Below are positions 34,701 through 44,094 of a DNA stretch of 46,853 nt, one piece after another. The notes under the pieces are model-generated. The model saw only the letters and a list, made by a program, of their open reading frames with translations, did no database searches and had not been told where the DNA came from. The translations under genes were made by a program, and so were the position numbers. Origin of the DNA: Desulfobacterales bacterium (GTDB lineage: Bacteria > Desulfobacterota > Desulfobacteria > Desulfobacterales > SURF-7); NCBI GenBank assembly GCA_028277765.1, contig JANQFQ010000020.1, positions 1 to 46,853 of the forward strand, written 5' to 3'. Each line of letters begins with the position of its first letter. Position 1 is the stretch's first letter.

Positions 34701-35216
34701 GTAAAATCCTTTTATGAAAAATTATTTTATGAAAACCAGGCACATATTAACCTGGGCAGGTATTCGATAACCAGAGGAATCTACCAGAAGCATTATTATG
34801 TTGATATGCTTTTAAGACACTATAATTATAGAATATTATTTTCAGTGAGTCAAGGGAAGTGAACGGTGTGTAAGAATGGCAGAGGGATTAGAGAAAAGAA
34901 TGGGGGCGGATAATTGATTAATGATTAGGGTATAAGTTATATTGTATAAGATATTGGGGCGGGATTTCTCCTGTAGTTATTTAAAAAAGGATAAACAGGA
35001 TGTACAGAATATAAAAACATCCTGTACATCTTTGTTAATTCATGTTTTACTCAGTCCTCAGTCCTCATCGCTCAGTCCAGTTTTTTTAAGCCATTGACAG
35101 GACTTTATATTGCCGTTAATGTTCGAAAAAAGTTCAGAGAATCTTGATGTATTATGCTTTGTTTGCAGCGGAGTCATACTGATAATTGATCGCTGTAATC
35201 AATAGGTTATTGTAAA
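34701..35216. other. Divergent intergenic region with a dispersed repeat
   Basis: These 516 bases lie between the divergent HEAT-repeat and radical SAM genes. A frame of 121 codons at 34497-34862 is mostly antisense to the HEAT gene and is not credible. The part at 34988-35078 is a repeat whose inverted copy is at 45010-45103. Nothing else is recognised, though promoters for both genes must lie here. Confidence 0.7.
34988..35078. repeat. Dispersed repeat, plus orientation (partner at 45010)
   Basis: AGGATAAACAGGATGTACAG followed by ACATCCTGTACATC forms a hairpin, then AATTCATGTTTTACTCAGTC leads into CTCAGTCCT repeats. The reverse complement of this whole order is seen at 45010-45103. Confidence 0.75.
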
Positions 35217-36941
35217 ATGAACATACTACTGATTTATCCTTATTTTATTGATGATCGGATTCATTCAGAAGACATAAAAGCTGTCCCAATGGGTGTATAT
35301 TATATCGGCGCGCTTCTGAAAGAGAACAATTATAATGTGGATATTCTGAACTGGTATAACATTGATAAAACCCCGGAAAAAATTAAGGAAGTACTTTCAG
35401 AAAAAAAACCAGACGTCATTGGCTTCACCATTCTTCACGCAAACCGGTGGGGCGGTATCGAGATCGCCCGGCTGGCAAAAGAGATCAATCCGGAAGTAAA
35501 AACTGTTTTTGGAGGGGTGGGTGCTGTTTTCCTGTGGGAACATTTACTAACCCATTTTAAAGAGGTCGATTACATTGTTATGGGTGAAGGTGAGTATACT
35601 TTTTTAAACCTCATCACCTATTTTGAGCAGGGGGATGACGATGGCGCTGATATAAAGGGCATAGCGTTCAGGCGGGGCAAGGAGATTATAAGGGCGGAAC
35701 CTGCGGATAAGATTGAAAACCTTGACTCCCTTCCGATTCCCGCAAAATATTTTAAATTTCAACACCTCTCTTTAACACGGGGATGCCCTGAAAACTGTAC
35801 TTTTTGCGGATCTCCTGATTTCTGGGAACGGAGAGTTCGGTTCCACTCATCAGATTATTTTGTAAAACAATTATCACTACTTTATCAAAAAGGGATCAGG
35901 TTCTTTTATTTTTCTGATGATACATTTACAATCAATAAAGAGGTTGTCATCGATATATGCGGAAAGATCATTGAACAGGGGCTGGATATCAGCTGGGCCG
36001 CGATTTCACATGTAAAATACGTGGATGAAGACGTACTTTCCTGGATGCGGCGGGCTGGATGCATTCAGATCAGCTATGGCATTGAGAGCGGAAGTGAAGA
36101 GATCCGGGGAGTTTTTAACAAGAAACTGAATAATCGTCTTATCATTGACACTTTTGACCTTACAAAAAAATACGGTATTATGCCTCGCGCATATTTTATA
36201 TACGGCTCTCCAGGCGAAAACATGGATACGATAAAAGAGACAAAAAAGTTGATCAGCAGTATTAAACCGCTTGGGGCTATCTTTTACATCCTTGATATTT
36301 TTCCTGGCACTGCTCTTTATGAGGATTATAAAAAGAGGATGAATGTATCCGATGATTTGTGGCTACAGAAGGTAGAAGATATCATGTATTTTGAAACAGA
36401 TCCTGATTTAAACCAGGATATGGTCATCGCCTTTGGCCGAGAATTGAGAACATGTTTTTACCAGAACCTGTCTTCTTATGCCAAAGATATTGAGTTGACA
36501 GACCAAGAAGGTTTCCACCAGTTACATGCTGATTTTCTTTCCAGATTGGGCATGACGTTTAGCCATGGTGATTATGCGCAGGTTGAAGCAATTACTGAAA
36601 AAAATGAAACAGCGGAATTTTTGTACAGAAGAGCACTGACGTATCATCATAACCACAGAGCATACTTGGGACTGGGAATGCTGTATCAACAGAATCGTGA
36701 GTTTGACAAAGGAGCCCAAATACTAAAAGAAGGGATTGAACATTTTCCTGATGATGAACAGCTGAACATGTGTATGGGAATTAATCATATGAACCAGAAG
36801 GAATTTGAAACAGCCCTTGTGTATTTCCTGAAGTTTGAGGAATCAAGGCATATGGCGCATTACACTGCGAACTGTTATGGCGCTATGGGAGAATTTGATA
36901 AGGCGAGGGCTATTCGAGAGAGGTTTAATTTGAATAGTTAA
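35217..36941 (+). CDS. B12-binding radical SAM protein with C-terminal TPR region
   Basis: The 574-residue protein has an N-terminal cobalamin-binding-type domain (MGVYYIGALL, VIGFTILHANRWGG, TVFGGVGAV, YIVMGEGEYTF). The radical SAM cluster motif C-x3-C-x2-C is at Cys190, Cys194 and Cys197 (GCPENCTFC), followed by FYFSDDTFTIN and GIESGSEEI. From about residue 450 the sequence turns into TPR-like repeats (AEFLYRRALTYHHNHRAYLGLG, KGAQILKEGIEHFPDDEQL). This fold class performs methylations or rearrangements by radical chemistry; the substrate is unknown. The TPR tail suggests a protein partner or peptide substrate. The gene stands alone. Confidence 0.88.
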   Translation: MNILLIYPYFIDDRIHSEDIKAVPMGVYYIGALLKENNYNVDILNWYNIDKTPEKIKEVLSEKKPDVIGFTILHANRWGGIEIARLAKEINPEVKTVFGGVGAVFLWEHLLTHFKEVDYIVMGEGEYTFLNLITYFEQGDDDGADIKGIAFRRGKEIIRAEPADKIENLDSLPIPAKYFKFQHLSLTRGCPENCTFCGSPDFWERRVRFHSSDYFVKQLSLLYQKGIRFFYFSDDTFTINKEVVIDICGKIIEQGLDISWAAISHVKYVDEDVLSWMRRAGCIQISYGIESGSEEIRGVFNKKLNNRLIIDTFDLTKKYGIMPRAYFIYGSPGENMDTIKETKKLISSIKPLGAIFYILDIFPGTALYEDYKKRMNVSDDLWLQKVEDIMYFETDPDLNQDMVIAFGRELRTCFYQNLSSYAKDIELTDQEGFHQLHADFLSRLGMTFSHGDYAQVEAITEKNETAEFLYRRALTYHHNHRAYLGLGMLYQQNREFDKGAQILKEGIEHFPDDEQLNMCMGINHMNQKEFETALVYFLKFEESRHMAHYTANCYGAMGEFDKARAIRERFNLNS

Positions 36942-37028
36942 ATGGTGGCACAGTTCACCCTACGATTTTATAGCTAAAGCAGTTGGGTCTTGCCTCCGGA
37001 ATTTCCTGATCCGCAAAGAAATAATTTT

Positions 37029-37080
37029 GTAGGTTGAGTTAAGATATTCAACCAAACATCGGCAAGCCGGTTTAACCTAC
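37029..37080. repeat. GTAGGTTGAGTT palindromic repeat, copy 2
   Basis: GTAGGTTGAGTT and TTTAACCTAC frame a region like 27632-27688, including CAACC...GG-x-AAGCCGG. It is a degenerate second copy of the GTAGGTTGGGTT family. Confidence 0.65.
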
Positions 37081-37135
37081 TTGCCACCTGCTGCATTGAC
37101 TTAGTTTTACTCTAAAACAGATTAATAAGGAGAAA

Positions 37136-38422
37136 ATGATGGAGTTTAATGAAATGATAGGATTATTCATCGTCCATATTGTATGTTGTATCATGGGTAT
37201 ATTTGCCACATACAAGATGTATAGGTGGAACCTCAGATCAAAAATCGTTGCCTTTTTTCTTGCTGGTTCAATTATTTTCTATTTAGCAGCCGGCTACCTT
37301 GTCTATAATGATTTTTCGCTTTATCGAATTGCTCTTGCTGGGGTGGTCCTTGCTGTGGTATCCACAGCGTTAGTGGGCTGGTTAATGAATGCGCTGATCA
37401 GGCCGATATTAGAAATAAATACATGCCTTGATGCTTTAATCAATGGTGATTTTACGCAGACGATAGGCAACCTTTCTCAGGATGAGTTGGGAGATATTGC
37501 ACGAAAGTTGAATAAGATGATTTCAGAAATTACCCTTCTTATTTCAGCTATCAAGGAGAGCTCTTCAGAAAATTTAAAAATGGCAGAAAAACTATCAGAG
37601 ATTTCAAAACAGTTGTCTGATAGTGCCGCTGATACAGCAAAAAAGACCACATCCGTGGCCTCATCAGCAGAAGAAATGAGCATGATGATGAAAGGGGTTG
37701 CAGCTGCCATGGAACAGGCTTCGTCAAATATCGGCATGGTTGTCACCGCAGCAGAACAGACAACCGCTACCATGAACGAGATTGCCCAAAATTCCGAAAA
37801 GGCTCATACCATAACAGGTAAGGCTGTGCTTGAGGCAAGGCAGGCTTCAGGAAATGTTGGAGAACTGGATAATGCCACTCAAAATATCAGTAAAATTACC
37901 GAAGCGATTAACGAAATATCAGAGCAGACCAATCTTTTGGCCTTGAATGCGACAATTGAAGCATCACGTGCTGGAGAAGCAGGTAAAGGCTTTGCTGTTG
38001 TTGCCGGTGAGATCAAGGAGCTCGCCCGTCAGACAGCTGATTCAACCTTTGAAATCAAAAAGACCATTGAAGGGATTTGGGAAATAGCCGGGAAAACCAT
38101 TAGTGAGATTGAAAATATTGCTGGTGTCATTACTGAAGGTGATGATCTTGTTTCAGCTATTGCGTCCGCGATTGAAGAACAGTCAATAACCACACAAGAA
38201 ATTTCAAATAATGTGTTAGAGGCTTCAAACGGTATCCAGGAGGTGAATAACAACATTGCTCAAAGCTTATTATCCTCGGAACATATTTCCATGGACATAT
38301 CCCAGGCGAATCAGGATGCCAACAAGATGTCTTTAAACAGTACTAAGGTCAACGAGAGTGCCAGTGAGCTGTCAGCAATAGCACAATCCTTAATGGGCCG
38401 GGCGGAAAAATTCGTCATTTAA
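37136..38422 (+). CDS. Methyl-accepting chemotaxis protein without periplasmic sensor
   Basis: The 428-residue transducer passes signals to CheA/CheW. Three closely spaced membrane spans (about 6-25, 36-55, 62-84) take up the N-terminus, with no room for a sensory domain. A HAMP region follows ([20 protein letters not shown]). The signalling hairpin is intact: [20 protein letters not shown], then [21 protein letters not shown] precedes the start; the second ATG codon in the AAATGATGG string is used. Input may come through the membrane, as in some energy or light sensors, or from a partner protein. Confidence 0.93.
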   Translation: MMEFNEMIGLFIVHIVCCIMGIFATYKMYRWNLRSKIVAFFLAGSIIFYLAAGYLVYNDFSLYRIALAGVVLAVVSTALVGWLMNALIRPILEINTCLDALINGDFTQTIGNLSQDELGDIARKLNKMISEITLLISAIKESSSENLKMAEKLSEISKQLSDSAADTAKKTTSVASSAEEMSMMMKGVAAAMEQASSNIGMVVTAAEQTTATMNEIAQNSEKAHTITGKAVLEARQASGNVGELDNATQNISKITEAINEISEQTNLLALNATIEASRAGEAGKGFAVVAGEIKELARQTADSTFEIKKTIEGIWEIAGKTISEIENIAGVITEGDDLVSAIASAIEEQSITTQEISNNVLEASNGIQEVNNNIAQSLLSSEHISMDISQANQDANKMSLNSTKVNESASELSAIAQSLMGRAEKFVI

Positions 38423-38508
38423 AATTAATCAATACAGGTAATCATGGTGCTGTTGACTTTTGCTTTGTCATTAATTTCAAAAAAGACCTGTACCATAAGG
38501 AGACATGT

Positions 38509-39252
38509 ATGAAAGTCTTTTTTCATGATGATTTTTATCAGGTTTACACTTCAGATCCAGCTTCTGCATCAGGGAGGATGGAAGCGGTCGTGGAGGCGAT
38601 AAAACCGTCTGCAGAGTTTGTAACGGCAGTACCGGCCCTTGAAGATGATATCCGGCTGGTTCATACTGAAGACCATATTCATTATGTAAGAGGCCAGGGT
38701 CTTTACGACATATCGGCTCTTGCTGCCGGAGGGGCTGTACAGGCCGCGGAACTGGGTTTAAAAGAGTCGTGTTTCGCGCTGATCCGTCCTCCTGGTCATC
38801 ATGCGTCATCAAATTCATGCTGGGGCTTTTGTTATTTTAATAATATGGCGATTGCCTTAGAATCACTTAAAAGGCGGGGGATGATCACATCCGCATATGT
38901 TCTGGATATTGATTTGCATTATGGTGATGGGAATGTCAACATTCTTGGCGATAAAGATTATGCAACGGTATACAACATTGAGACATCCCAGCGCGGGGCA
39001 TTTATTGATCAGGTTACTCAGGAAATGGAGACATGTATGGTTGATATTATCGGTATATCAGCGGGATTTGACAATCATATTGAAGACTGGGGAGGACTGC
39101 TCCTTACAGAGGATTATTTTGATATTGGCAGGAAAGTAAGTGCAGCGGCAATCCGGTGTGAAGGTGGATGCTTTGCGATTCTAGAGGGCGGCTACAATCA
39201 TGATGTTCTAGGACAGAATGTGCTTGCGTTGATGGATGGGATGTCTTCTTAA
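38509..39252 (+). CDS. Histone deacetylase-family (acetoin utilisation-type) amidohydrolase, compact
   Basis: The 247-residue enzyme has the class motifs: RPPGHHASSNSCWGFC with the His-His pair, DIDLHYGDGN with the zinc-binding Asp and His, SAGFDNHIEDWGG, and LEGGYNHDVL. Such zinc enzymes remove acetyl or similar groups from polyamines, proteins or small amides. Usual members have about 300-370 residues; this one lacks part of the N-terminal region and the stretch between YATVYNIETS and the C-terminal half is short. AAGGAG lies before the ATG. The substrate is not clear. Confidence 0.9.
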   Translation: MKVFFHDDFYQVYTSDPASASGRMEAVVEAIKPSAEFVTAVPALEDDIRLVHTEDHIHYVRGQGLYDISALAAGGAVQAAELGLKESCFALIRPPGHHASSNSCWGFCYFNNMAIALESLKRRGMITSAYVLDIDLHYGDGNVNILGDKDYATVYNIETSQRGAFIDQVTQEMETCMVDIIGISAGFDNHIEDWGGLLLTEDYFDIGRKVSAAAIRCEGGCFAILEGGYNHDVLGQNVLALMDGMSS

Positions 39253-39409
39253 TTTTTGAGGTGATTTCTCGCCTTAAAAAAATGGATATTTTCATGTTAA
39301 AGCTTCTTGAGAAAAATCTTTCTTTATGATATCAAATACAATTGTTTAAATTCGACATGGTCCAGAAAAAATAGACAGAAACAATTAATATCAGAACAGG
39401 CTTAATAAT

Positions 39410-40060
39410 ATGGGTGAAGCTGAAGCTCGTAAACAGAAAAGTGAGAATATACTGACAGAAATGGGTGTTACTATTAATCCTCATCTCCCTGTAATTGAGC
39501 AGGAGACGGAAGCTGTTTTACGTCCTCCTGAGGTTGTTAGCCGACGGATCATCGTGCTTTGCAACCTGGTATCAGTTGCAAGAAACGCAGACCGTGAGGA
39601 AATTATTGTTTACTTAAAAAATGAAGACATGTGGCAGCATGTATCGACAAGAGAGAAGGTTTTTTTTAAAAATGAATCACCAGATGAAATGGCGAGATAC
39701 AATGCCACATGGCGGATAGAAGCGGTCTGGTTGCTCTTATGGGCCCTTAGCATTATACCTGAACTGGGTATGCCAGAAAAACAGTGTGACCCCAGAGAGG
39801 TTCTGGTGATGGTGCCGGGTATCGGTGAACCCACAGGTGAGTTCATAACCAATGCTAAATTAAGACCTGTTGCCGATATACTTGATAAGTCTGATTTAAT
39901 TTACCGAGCGCACTGGGCTACCCGCGAGAGAAAAATAAAAAAATTCAAGGCTGAGTGCGGAAACCTTGATAATGACATTGTTAAAGAGTGGCACTATGCT
40001 ATAAACTGGCTTACCTGTTACAGCGACCTTGCCTGGGATCATGTGACGACAGATACTTAA
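39410..40060 (+). CDS. DUF4272-family protein
   Basis: The 216-residue protein is soluble. It has RKQKSENILTEMGV near the N-terminus, PEVVSRRIIVLCNLVSVA in the middle and WRIEAVWLLLWALSIIPELG, which is the pattern I associate with DUF4272, a family of unknown function. The C-terminal HYAINWLTCYSDLAWDHV also fits. It ends four bases from the convergent end of the lipoprotein gene at 40065. Confidence 0.75.
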   Translation: MGEAEARKQKSENILTEMGVTINPHLPVIEQETEAVLRPPEVVSRRIIVLCNLVSVARNADREEIIVYLKNEDMWQHVSTREKVFFKNESPDEMARYNATWRIEAVWLLLWALSIIPELGMPEKQCDPREVLVMVPGIGEPTGEFITNAKLRPVADILDKSDLIYRAHWATRERKIKKFKAECGNLDNDIVKEWHYAINWLTCYSDLAWDHVTTDT

Positions 40061-40064
40061 TAAT

Positions 40065-41048
40065 TTATAGGTTCCATCCCCAGAATTTTAAAAATTCAGC
40101 AAAATTATTCATGTCAGAAGCGTTCCGGTTCCATGGTTTCAGGCTGGTGTAAAAAGGGTTTCCTGTCTCTTCTGTGTTGCCGTATACTTTATCTGAACCT
40201 ACAAACAGATCAAGACTGATCCAACTTAATAAAAGCATTTCCCATGGTTTAATTGAGTCCTTTACAAATCCTTTTAACCACCCTTTTTCATGGAAGAAAC
40301 TGGTTTCATGACCATTGATAGGAATTTTCTTCAGGTATTCCATATGAATCAGACGGGATGTCACATGTCTGTTTTGATATGCACTCTTATGTTCATTGTC
40401 TGAAATGATGACCAGATCCATTACCCTGTGTACATCAGGTCGAACAGATATCAGAAGGCGGGCATTGTTTGTTTTTTCAAAATCAAGAAATGGCGGCAGT
40501 CTTTCCCCGTACACTTTAAGGGTAGTATGTTTATCCCAGTTATCAGGGTAGGCTTCTTCATGGAGAAATGTTGTCGGTATGATGGAGAGATAGCATCCGC
40601 AGGTGCCGACTGTGGTAACAAGAACCGGGTTGTGGTCGCTGTTCAGCGTTATAATCACAAAGAGTCCGGGATTTTTACCATAGGTTATATAAAATGGTAC
40701 CAAACTAAAGGGTACTTCTTGGAAATGCACCCTGTATATCAGATTAGTATAGACACCGTTTTCCGCGGTAAAGGAGTGGGTTTCATAGAAGATAACCGGT
40801 ACGTCTGGATTGATAATTATTTGATCACCAGGCTGTGCTTCGGGCATGCCAATCCGATTATGGGCGGTTCCATAATGATGGACACCGAAAACTGGCGCAA
40901 ACCAGTTGATCAGTGTATCATCTGATCTGTCAGAGGTGTATACATGAAACGCTGTGTCCTGTGTCAAGTCAAGTCTGGCCGCACACCCAGCTGACATTTG
41001 CAATATCAGGATTAACAGAAATACTGAATGTTTAAACATTTGTTTCAT
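40065..41048 (-). CDS. Predicted lipoprotein of unknown function
   Basis: The 327-residue protein starts MKQMFKHSVFLLILILQ and has the lipobox MSAGC at about residues 18-22. The mature part is rich in beta-type sequence (IPVIFYETHSFTAENG-like, PGLFVIITLNSDHNPVLVTT) and has a CGC pair near residue 150. No family is recognised. It starts exactly where the YceI gene ends, so the two form one operon. The pair may act together at the outer membrane; that is inferred from arrangement only. Confidence 0.75.
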   Translation of the reverse strand: MKQMFKHSVFLLILILQMSAGCAARLDLTQDTAFHVYTSDRSDDTLINWFAPVFGVHHYGTAHNRIGMPEAQPGDQIIINPDVPVIFYETHSFTAENGVYTNLIYRVHFQEVPFSLVPFYITYGKNPGLFVIITLNSDHNPVLVTTVGTCGCYLSIIPTTFLHEEAYPDNWDKHTTLKVYGERLPPFLDFEKTNNARLLISVRPDVHRVMDLVIISDNEHKSAYQNRHVTSRLIHMEYLKKIPINGHETSFFHEKGWLKGFVKDSIKPWEMLLLSWISLDLFVGSDKVYGNTEETGNPFYTSLKPWNRNASDMNNFAEFLKFWGWNL

Positions 41049-41633
41049 TTATTCTCGAATACCTTCAATGTTTATTGTCAAATGAACGTCATTACCTACA
41101 CCGGTCATATGTTTCATCTTAAAATCGTTTCTTTTTACCTTAAATGATGTTTCAAATCCCATTCGATAGCCGCCCCAGGGATCTTTCCCATATCCTGTCC
41201 TTTTGACAATTACGGTCAGAGGCATGGCTACACCGTGCATCAAAAGACTGCCTGATACTTCATATTTTTCTTTATCCAGTTGCTTAACAGATGTGCTTGT
41301 GAATTTTATATAAGGATACTTTGCTACGTCAAAAAAGTCCGGATTTCGCAAATGTTTGTCCCTTTCAGGGTTATTTGTGTCAATATTTTTAGCTTTCACA
41401 TGAACAGTGATTGAACTTTTAGACGGATGCTTTTCATCAATCTCTATTATACCCTCAGGGTGGTTAAAACGCCCTGATACCCATGATATGGCAAGATGTT
41501 TTACTTTAAACAGGATTGACGAATGACCCGCGTCTATAATATATGTGTCCGCTGCTGTTACAGAGGAAGTAAAAAAAAAAATTAACAGAAGAGCGGTAAA
41601 ACAGGTTTTAGTTATATCTTTTTTTCGTATCAT
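41049..41633 (-). CDS. YceI-family periplasmic protein
   Basis: The 194-residue protein has a signal peptide (TALLLIFFFTSSVTA) and the lipocalin-like YceI fold: DAGHSSILFKVKHL, WVSGRFNHPEGIIEID, RDKHLRNPDFFDVAKYP, LLMHGVAMPLTV and RNDFKM. Family members bind polyisoprenoids or other long hydrophobic molecules in the periplasm. A perfect AAGGAGG site lies nine bases before the ATG. The downstream lipoprotein follows with no gap. Confidence 0.95.
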   Translation of the reverse strand: MIRKKDITKTCFTALLLIFFFTSSVTAADTYIIDAGHSSILFKVKHLAISWVSGRFNHPEGIIEIDEKHPSKSSITVHVKAKNIDTNNPERDKHLRNPDFFDVAKYPYIKFTSTSVKQLDKEKYEVSGSLLMHGVAMPLTVIVKRTGYGKDPWGGYRMGFETSFKVKRNDFKMKHMTGVGNDVHLTINIEGIRE

Positions 41634-41670
41634 AACAGACCACCTCCTTTTTATATTTTATATTGACTCT

Positions 41671-41698
41671 AAGATATGCATCAGAAGGGGTATGTCAA
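41671..41698 (-). promoter_or_regulatory. Sigma-70-like promoter of the YceI operon
   Basis: Read on the minus strand, TTGACA (41698-41693) and TATCTT (41676-41671) are 16 bases apart, about 40 bases upstream of the YceI start and its AAGGAGG site. Confidence 0.5.
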
Positions 41699-41806
41699 AT
41701 TCAATGTCGATTTTTGGATATTTTTTAAAAAAACTTATTTCAGGATTGACACTTTCAGAGGTTAAGTCTTATATTCCCTCATCGTTATTAAAGGGAGAAA
41801 GAATGA

Positions 41807-44089
41807 ATGACACAAGAAAAATATAATAATCTTTACAGAGCCTTGTCAGGAAAAGTGATGAAGGGCCTTAAGTGTTCAGAAAAGGGTATTGATACACTGA
41901 CGGGGCTGCTTGAACTGAATCTGCGGTTAAAGAAGCTAAAGGAATTGGGCCGGGAAAAGGATGTTTCTGAAGAGGTCAATACAATTAATGATCAAGTCAA
42001 TAAGATGATCAAAAAGGTTGATGAGGATTATAACCACCAGATGCATTCTGGCAGCGATGAGACACCTGGTGAGTTATGCAGCCGCCTGATTCAGCTGAAT
42101 TTTGAACGGGATGATGTGATTGTTCTCCAGAATGATGCGACAGTTTCAGATATCATCAGGCAGGAACGCCTTGATGAGGTGGACAAGCTGCAGGCCTTGA
42201 AAGTGCATTTACAGGAACGGCTGGACAAACTATTAAAAAACGAGGATCCCGGACCTTCTGAATTCAGCTATACGACTTCGCAGAACCCGTATTATAATCC
42301 AGATGCGACAAAAATAATTCCGCATACTATATCAGGGGATATCAATCATATCATCGGACTTGCATGTACTGGTCACGGCGCAAGCCTCACCTATATGGGA
42401 CGGGACGGGACAATAAGGAGTTCAGTCTTTGACCGGTGGGCAGGCACAAAATATACTTTTCTCTTATGCAAAGATGAGATCGAAACCTTATTGGGTAAAA
42501 AATCACAACTTGCCGCAGAAATGCATGATCTTCTTGAATTTTCTTACGGCCGTTTTCCCAGGCACAGGGAATTTGAGACTGATTTTCCAAAATGGATGGA
42601 CTGGATGCTCAAGGGGCTGGATGTGTCTGCTGAGGATATCGACCTTTTTGTTAGTGGTGACAGCCTATTTGTGACGTCCGCATACAGTCTTGGAGAGGAG
42701 ATGAACCGATGGTTTCCAAATGCATCGATTGTGATGGATATAGAGCATCATGTTATACACCAGTGCCAGGCTTTCTGGCCCAGCGGTTTTAAAGAAGCGG
42801 CTGTTGTCACCATTGACACCTGTGGAGAGGATCTGGCCCGGCTTAATGGCCGGAAGATCGCTGGGACCATATCAATTATGGATCAAAGCGGAAGGCGTGA
42901 AACCATTCGTGAATTCCTTTTTCCCCGTTCAAGCGCAGGTCTGATATACGCTGTGGCGAATCACCATATTGGATACGCCCAAGGGCAGGAGGGTAAGACA
43001 ATGGGACTGGCTCCTTACGGGGGCACAGAGCTCTATGACGAGTTTTCAAAGTATCTCCGGCTGTATCCTGACGGTTCTTTTGATTTTATCTCTAATAAGG
43101 AGATACACGCGATACTGGATGCCTATGAATATGAGCGGCCGAGAAAAAGGGATGCAGAATTTACCAAGAAACATGAGAACATCGCATATGCCGCGCAGAC
43201 CTTGATTGAAGATATTCTCACAAACACCTTTAAAGCGGCTCTCCAGCTTACAGGGCAGAAGAATCTTGTTTATGCTGGAGGTGTTGCCCTAAACAGTGTG
43301 GCAAATGAAGTCGCATACAAAGCCGCTGGTCCGGAACGGATTTATATCTCACCTAATCCAAGTGATTGCGGACAGGCGCTTGGATTTGCTTTATACGGCG
43401 CTTATGAACTGGCTGGATGGGAACAGCCGCAAAATGAACTGACCGAATACCTTGGGCCCATGTATACACCTGACGAAGTAAAGTCAGCAGCGGAATCGAG
43501 CAGGTACTATGCTATTCAACCTGAAGATCCTGTAGGGATACTGGTTAAATGTATCGCGAACGGTCATATAACGGCTCGTTTTGCCGGGCCTGCTGAATTC
43601 GGTCCAAGAGCTCTTGGAAACCGGAGTATTCTTGTCGATCCAGGTCGTAAGGATATGAAGGATTACCTTAATAGCCGAGTAAAGCATCGGGAAGGCTTCC
43701 GCCCCTTCGCACCCACGGTTCTGATTGAGCATGTTTCAGACTGGTTTGACATGAAAGGGCGGAGTCCTCATATGTTGCGTGTGGTTAATGTGCCGGATGG
43801 TGTGCGTGATAAAATTCCCGCTATCGTGCATGTTGACGGTACTGCCAGGGTCCAGACTGTGGACAAGGATGAGAACAGGGAGTACTGGGATCTGATAAAC
43901 AGACTATATGAACTTACCGATGTACCGGTGGTCCTTAATACATCCTTTAACGTGGGAGGAAAGCCAATCGTGGAGACACCGGAGGATGCTGTTGCCTGCT
44001 TTGAATCAACAGAAATTGATGTGCTTTTTCTTGAAGGATGGATCCTGTCGAAGAAACCGGTAGAGGCGTTTACTGAGGTGGCACGGTAA
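41807..44089 (+). CDS. Carbamoyltransferase of the NodU/CmcH/TobZ family with N-terminal helical extension
   Basis: The 760-residue protein begins at the second ATG after AAAGGGAG; the ATG at 41803 hits an early stop. Residues about 1-155 are charged and helical, a likely coiled coil absent from most family members. From GLACTGHGASL the family core follows: EHHVIHQCQAFWPSGF with metal-site histidines, TIDTCGED, KTMGLAPYGG and YAGGVALNSVANEV. The YrdC-linked C-terminal half has FGPRALGNRSILVDP, HREGFRPFAPTVL and VVLNTSFNVGGKPIVETP. Such enzymes use carbamoyl phosphate and ATP to carbamoylate sugars, antibiotics or similar hydroxyls. The esterase gene follows after five bases, suggesting a joint small-molecule or surface-glycan pathway. 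Confidence 0.92.
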   Translation: MTQEKYNNLYRALSGKVMKGLKCSEKGIDTLTGLLELNLRLKKLKELGREKDVSEEVNTINDQVNKMIKKVDEDYNHQMHSGSDETPGELCSRLIQLNFERDDVIVLQNDATVSDIIRQERLDEVDKLQALKVHLQERLDKLLKNEDPGPSEFSYTTSQNPYYNPDATKIIPHTISGDINHIIGLACTGHGASLTYMGRDGTIRSSVFDRWAGTKYTFLLCKDEIETLLGKKSQLAAEMHDLLEFSYGRFPRHREFETDFPKWMDWMLKGLDVSAEDIDLFVSGDSLFVTSAYSLGEEMNRWFPNASIVMDIEHHVIHQCQAFWPSGFKEAAVVTIDTCGEDLARLNGRKIAGTISIMDQSGRRETIREFLFPRSSAGLIYAVANHHIGYAQGQEGKTMGLAPYGGTELYDEFSKYLRLYPDGSFDFISNKEIHAILDAYEYERPRKRDAEFTKKHENIAYAAQTLIEDILTNTFKAALQLTGQKNLVYAGGVALNSVANEVAYKAAGPERIYISPNPSDCGQALGFALYGAYELAGWEQPQNELTEYLGPMYTPDEVKSAAESSRYYAIQPEDPVGILVKCIANGHITARFAGPAEFGPRALGNRSILVDPGRKDMKDYLNSRVKHREGFRPFAPTVLIEHVSDWFDMKGRSPHMLRVVNVPDGVRDKIPAIVHVDGTARVQTVDKDENREYWDLINRLYELTDVPVVLNTSFNVGGKPIVETPEDAVACFESTEIDVLFLEGWILSKKPVEAFTEVAR

Positions 44090-44094
44090 AATAG

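Noticed and set aside
34497..34862. Plus-strand frame of 121 codons
   Set aside because: It is mostly antisense to the strongly supported HEAT-repeat gene, its protein has no recognisable features, and it lacks a ribosome binding site.
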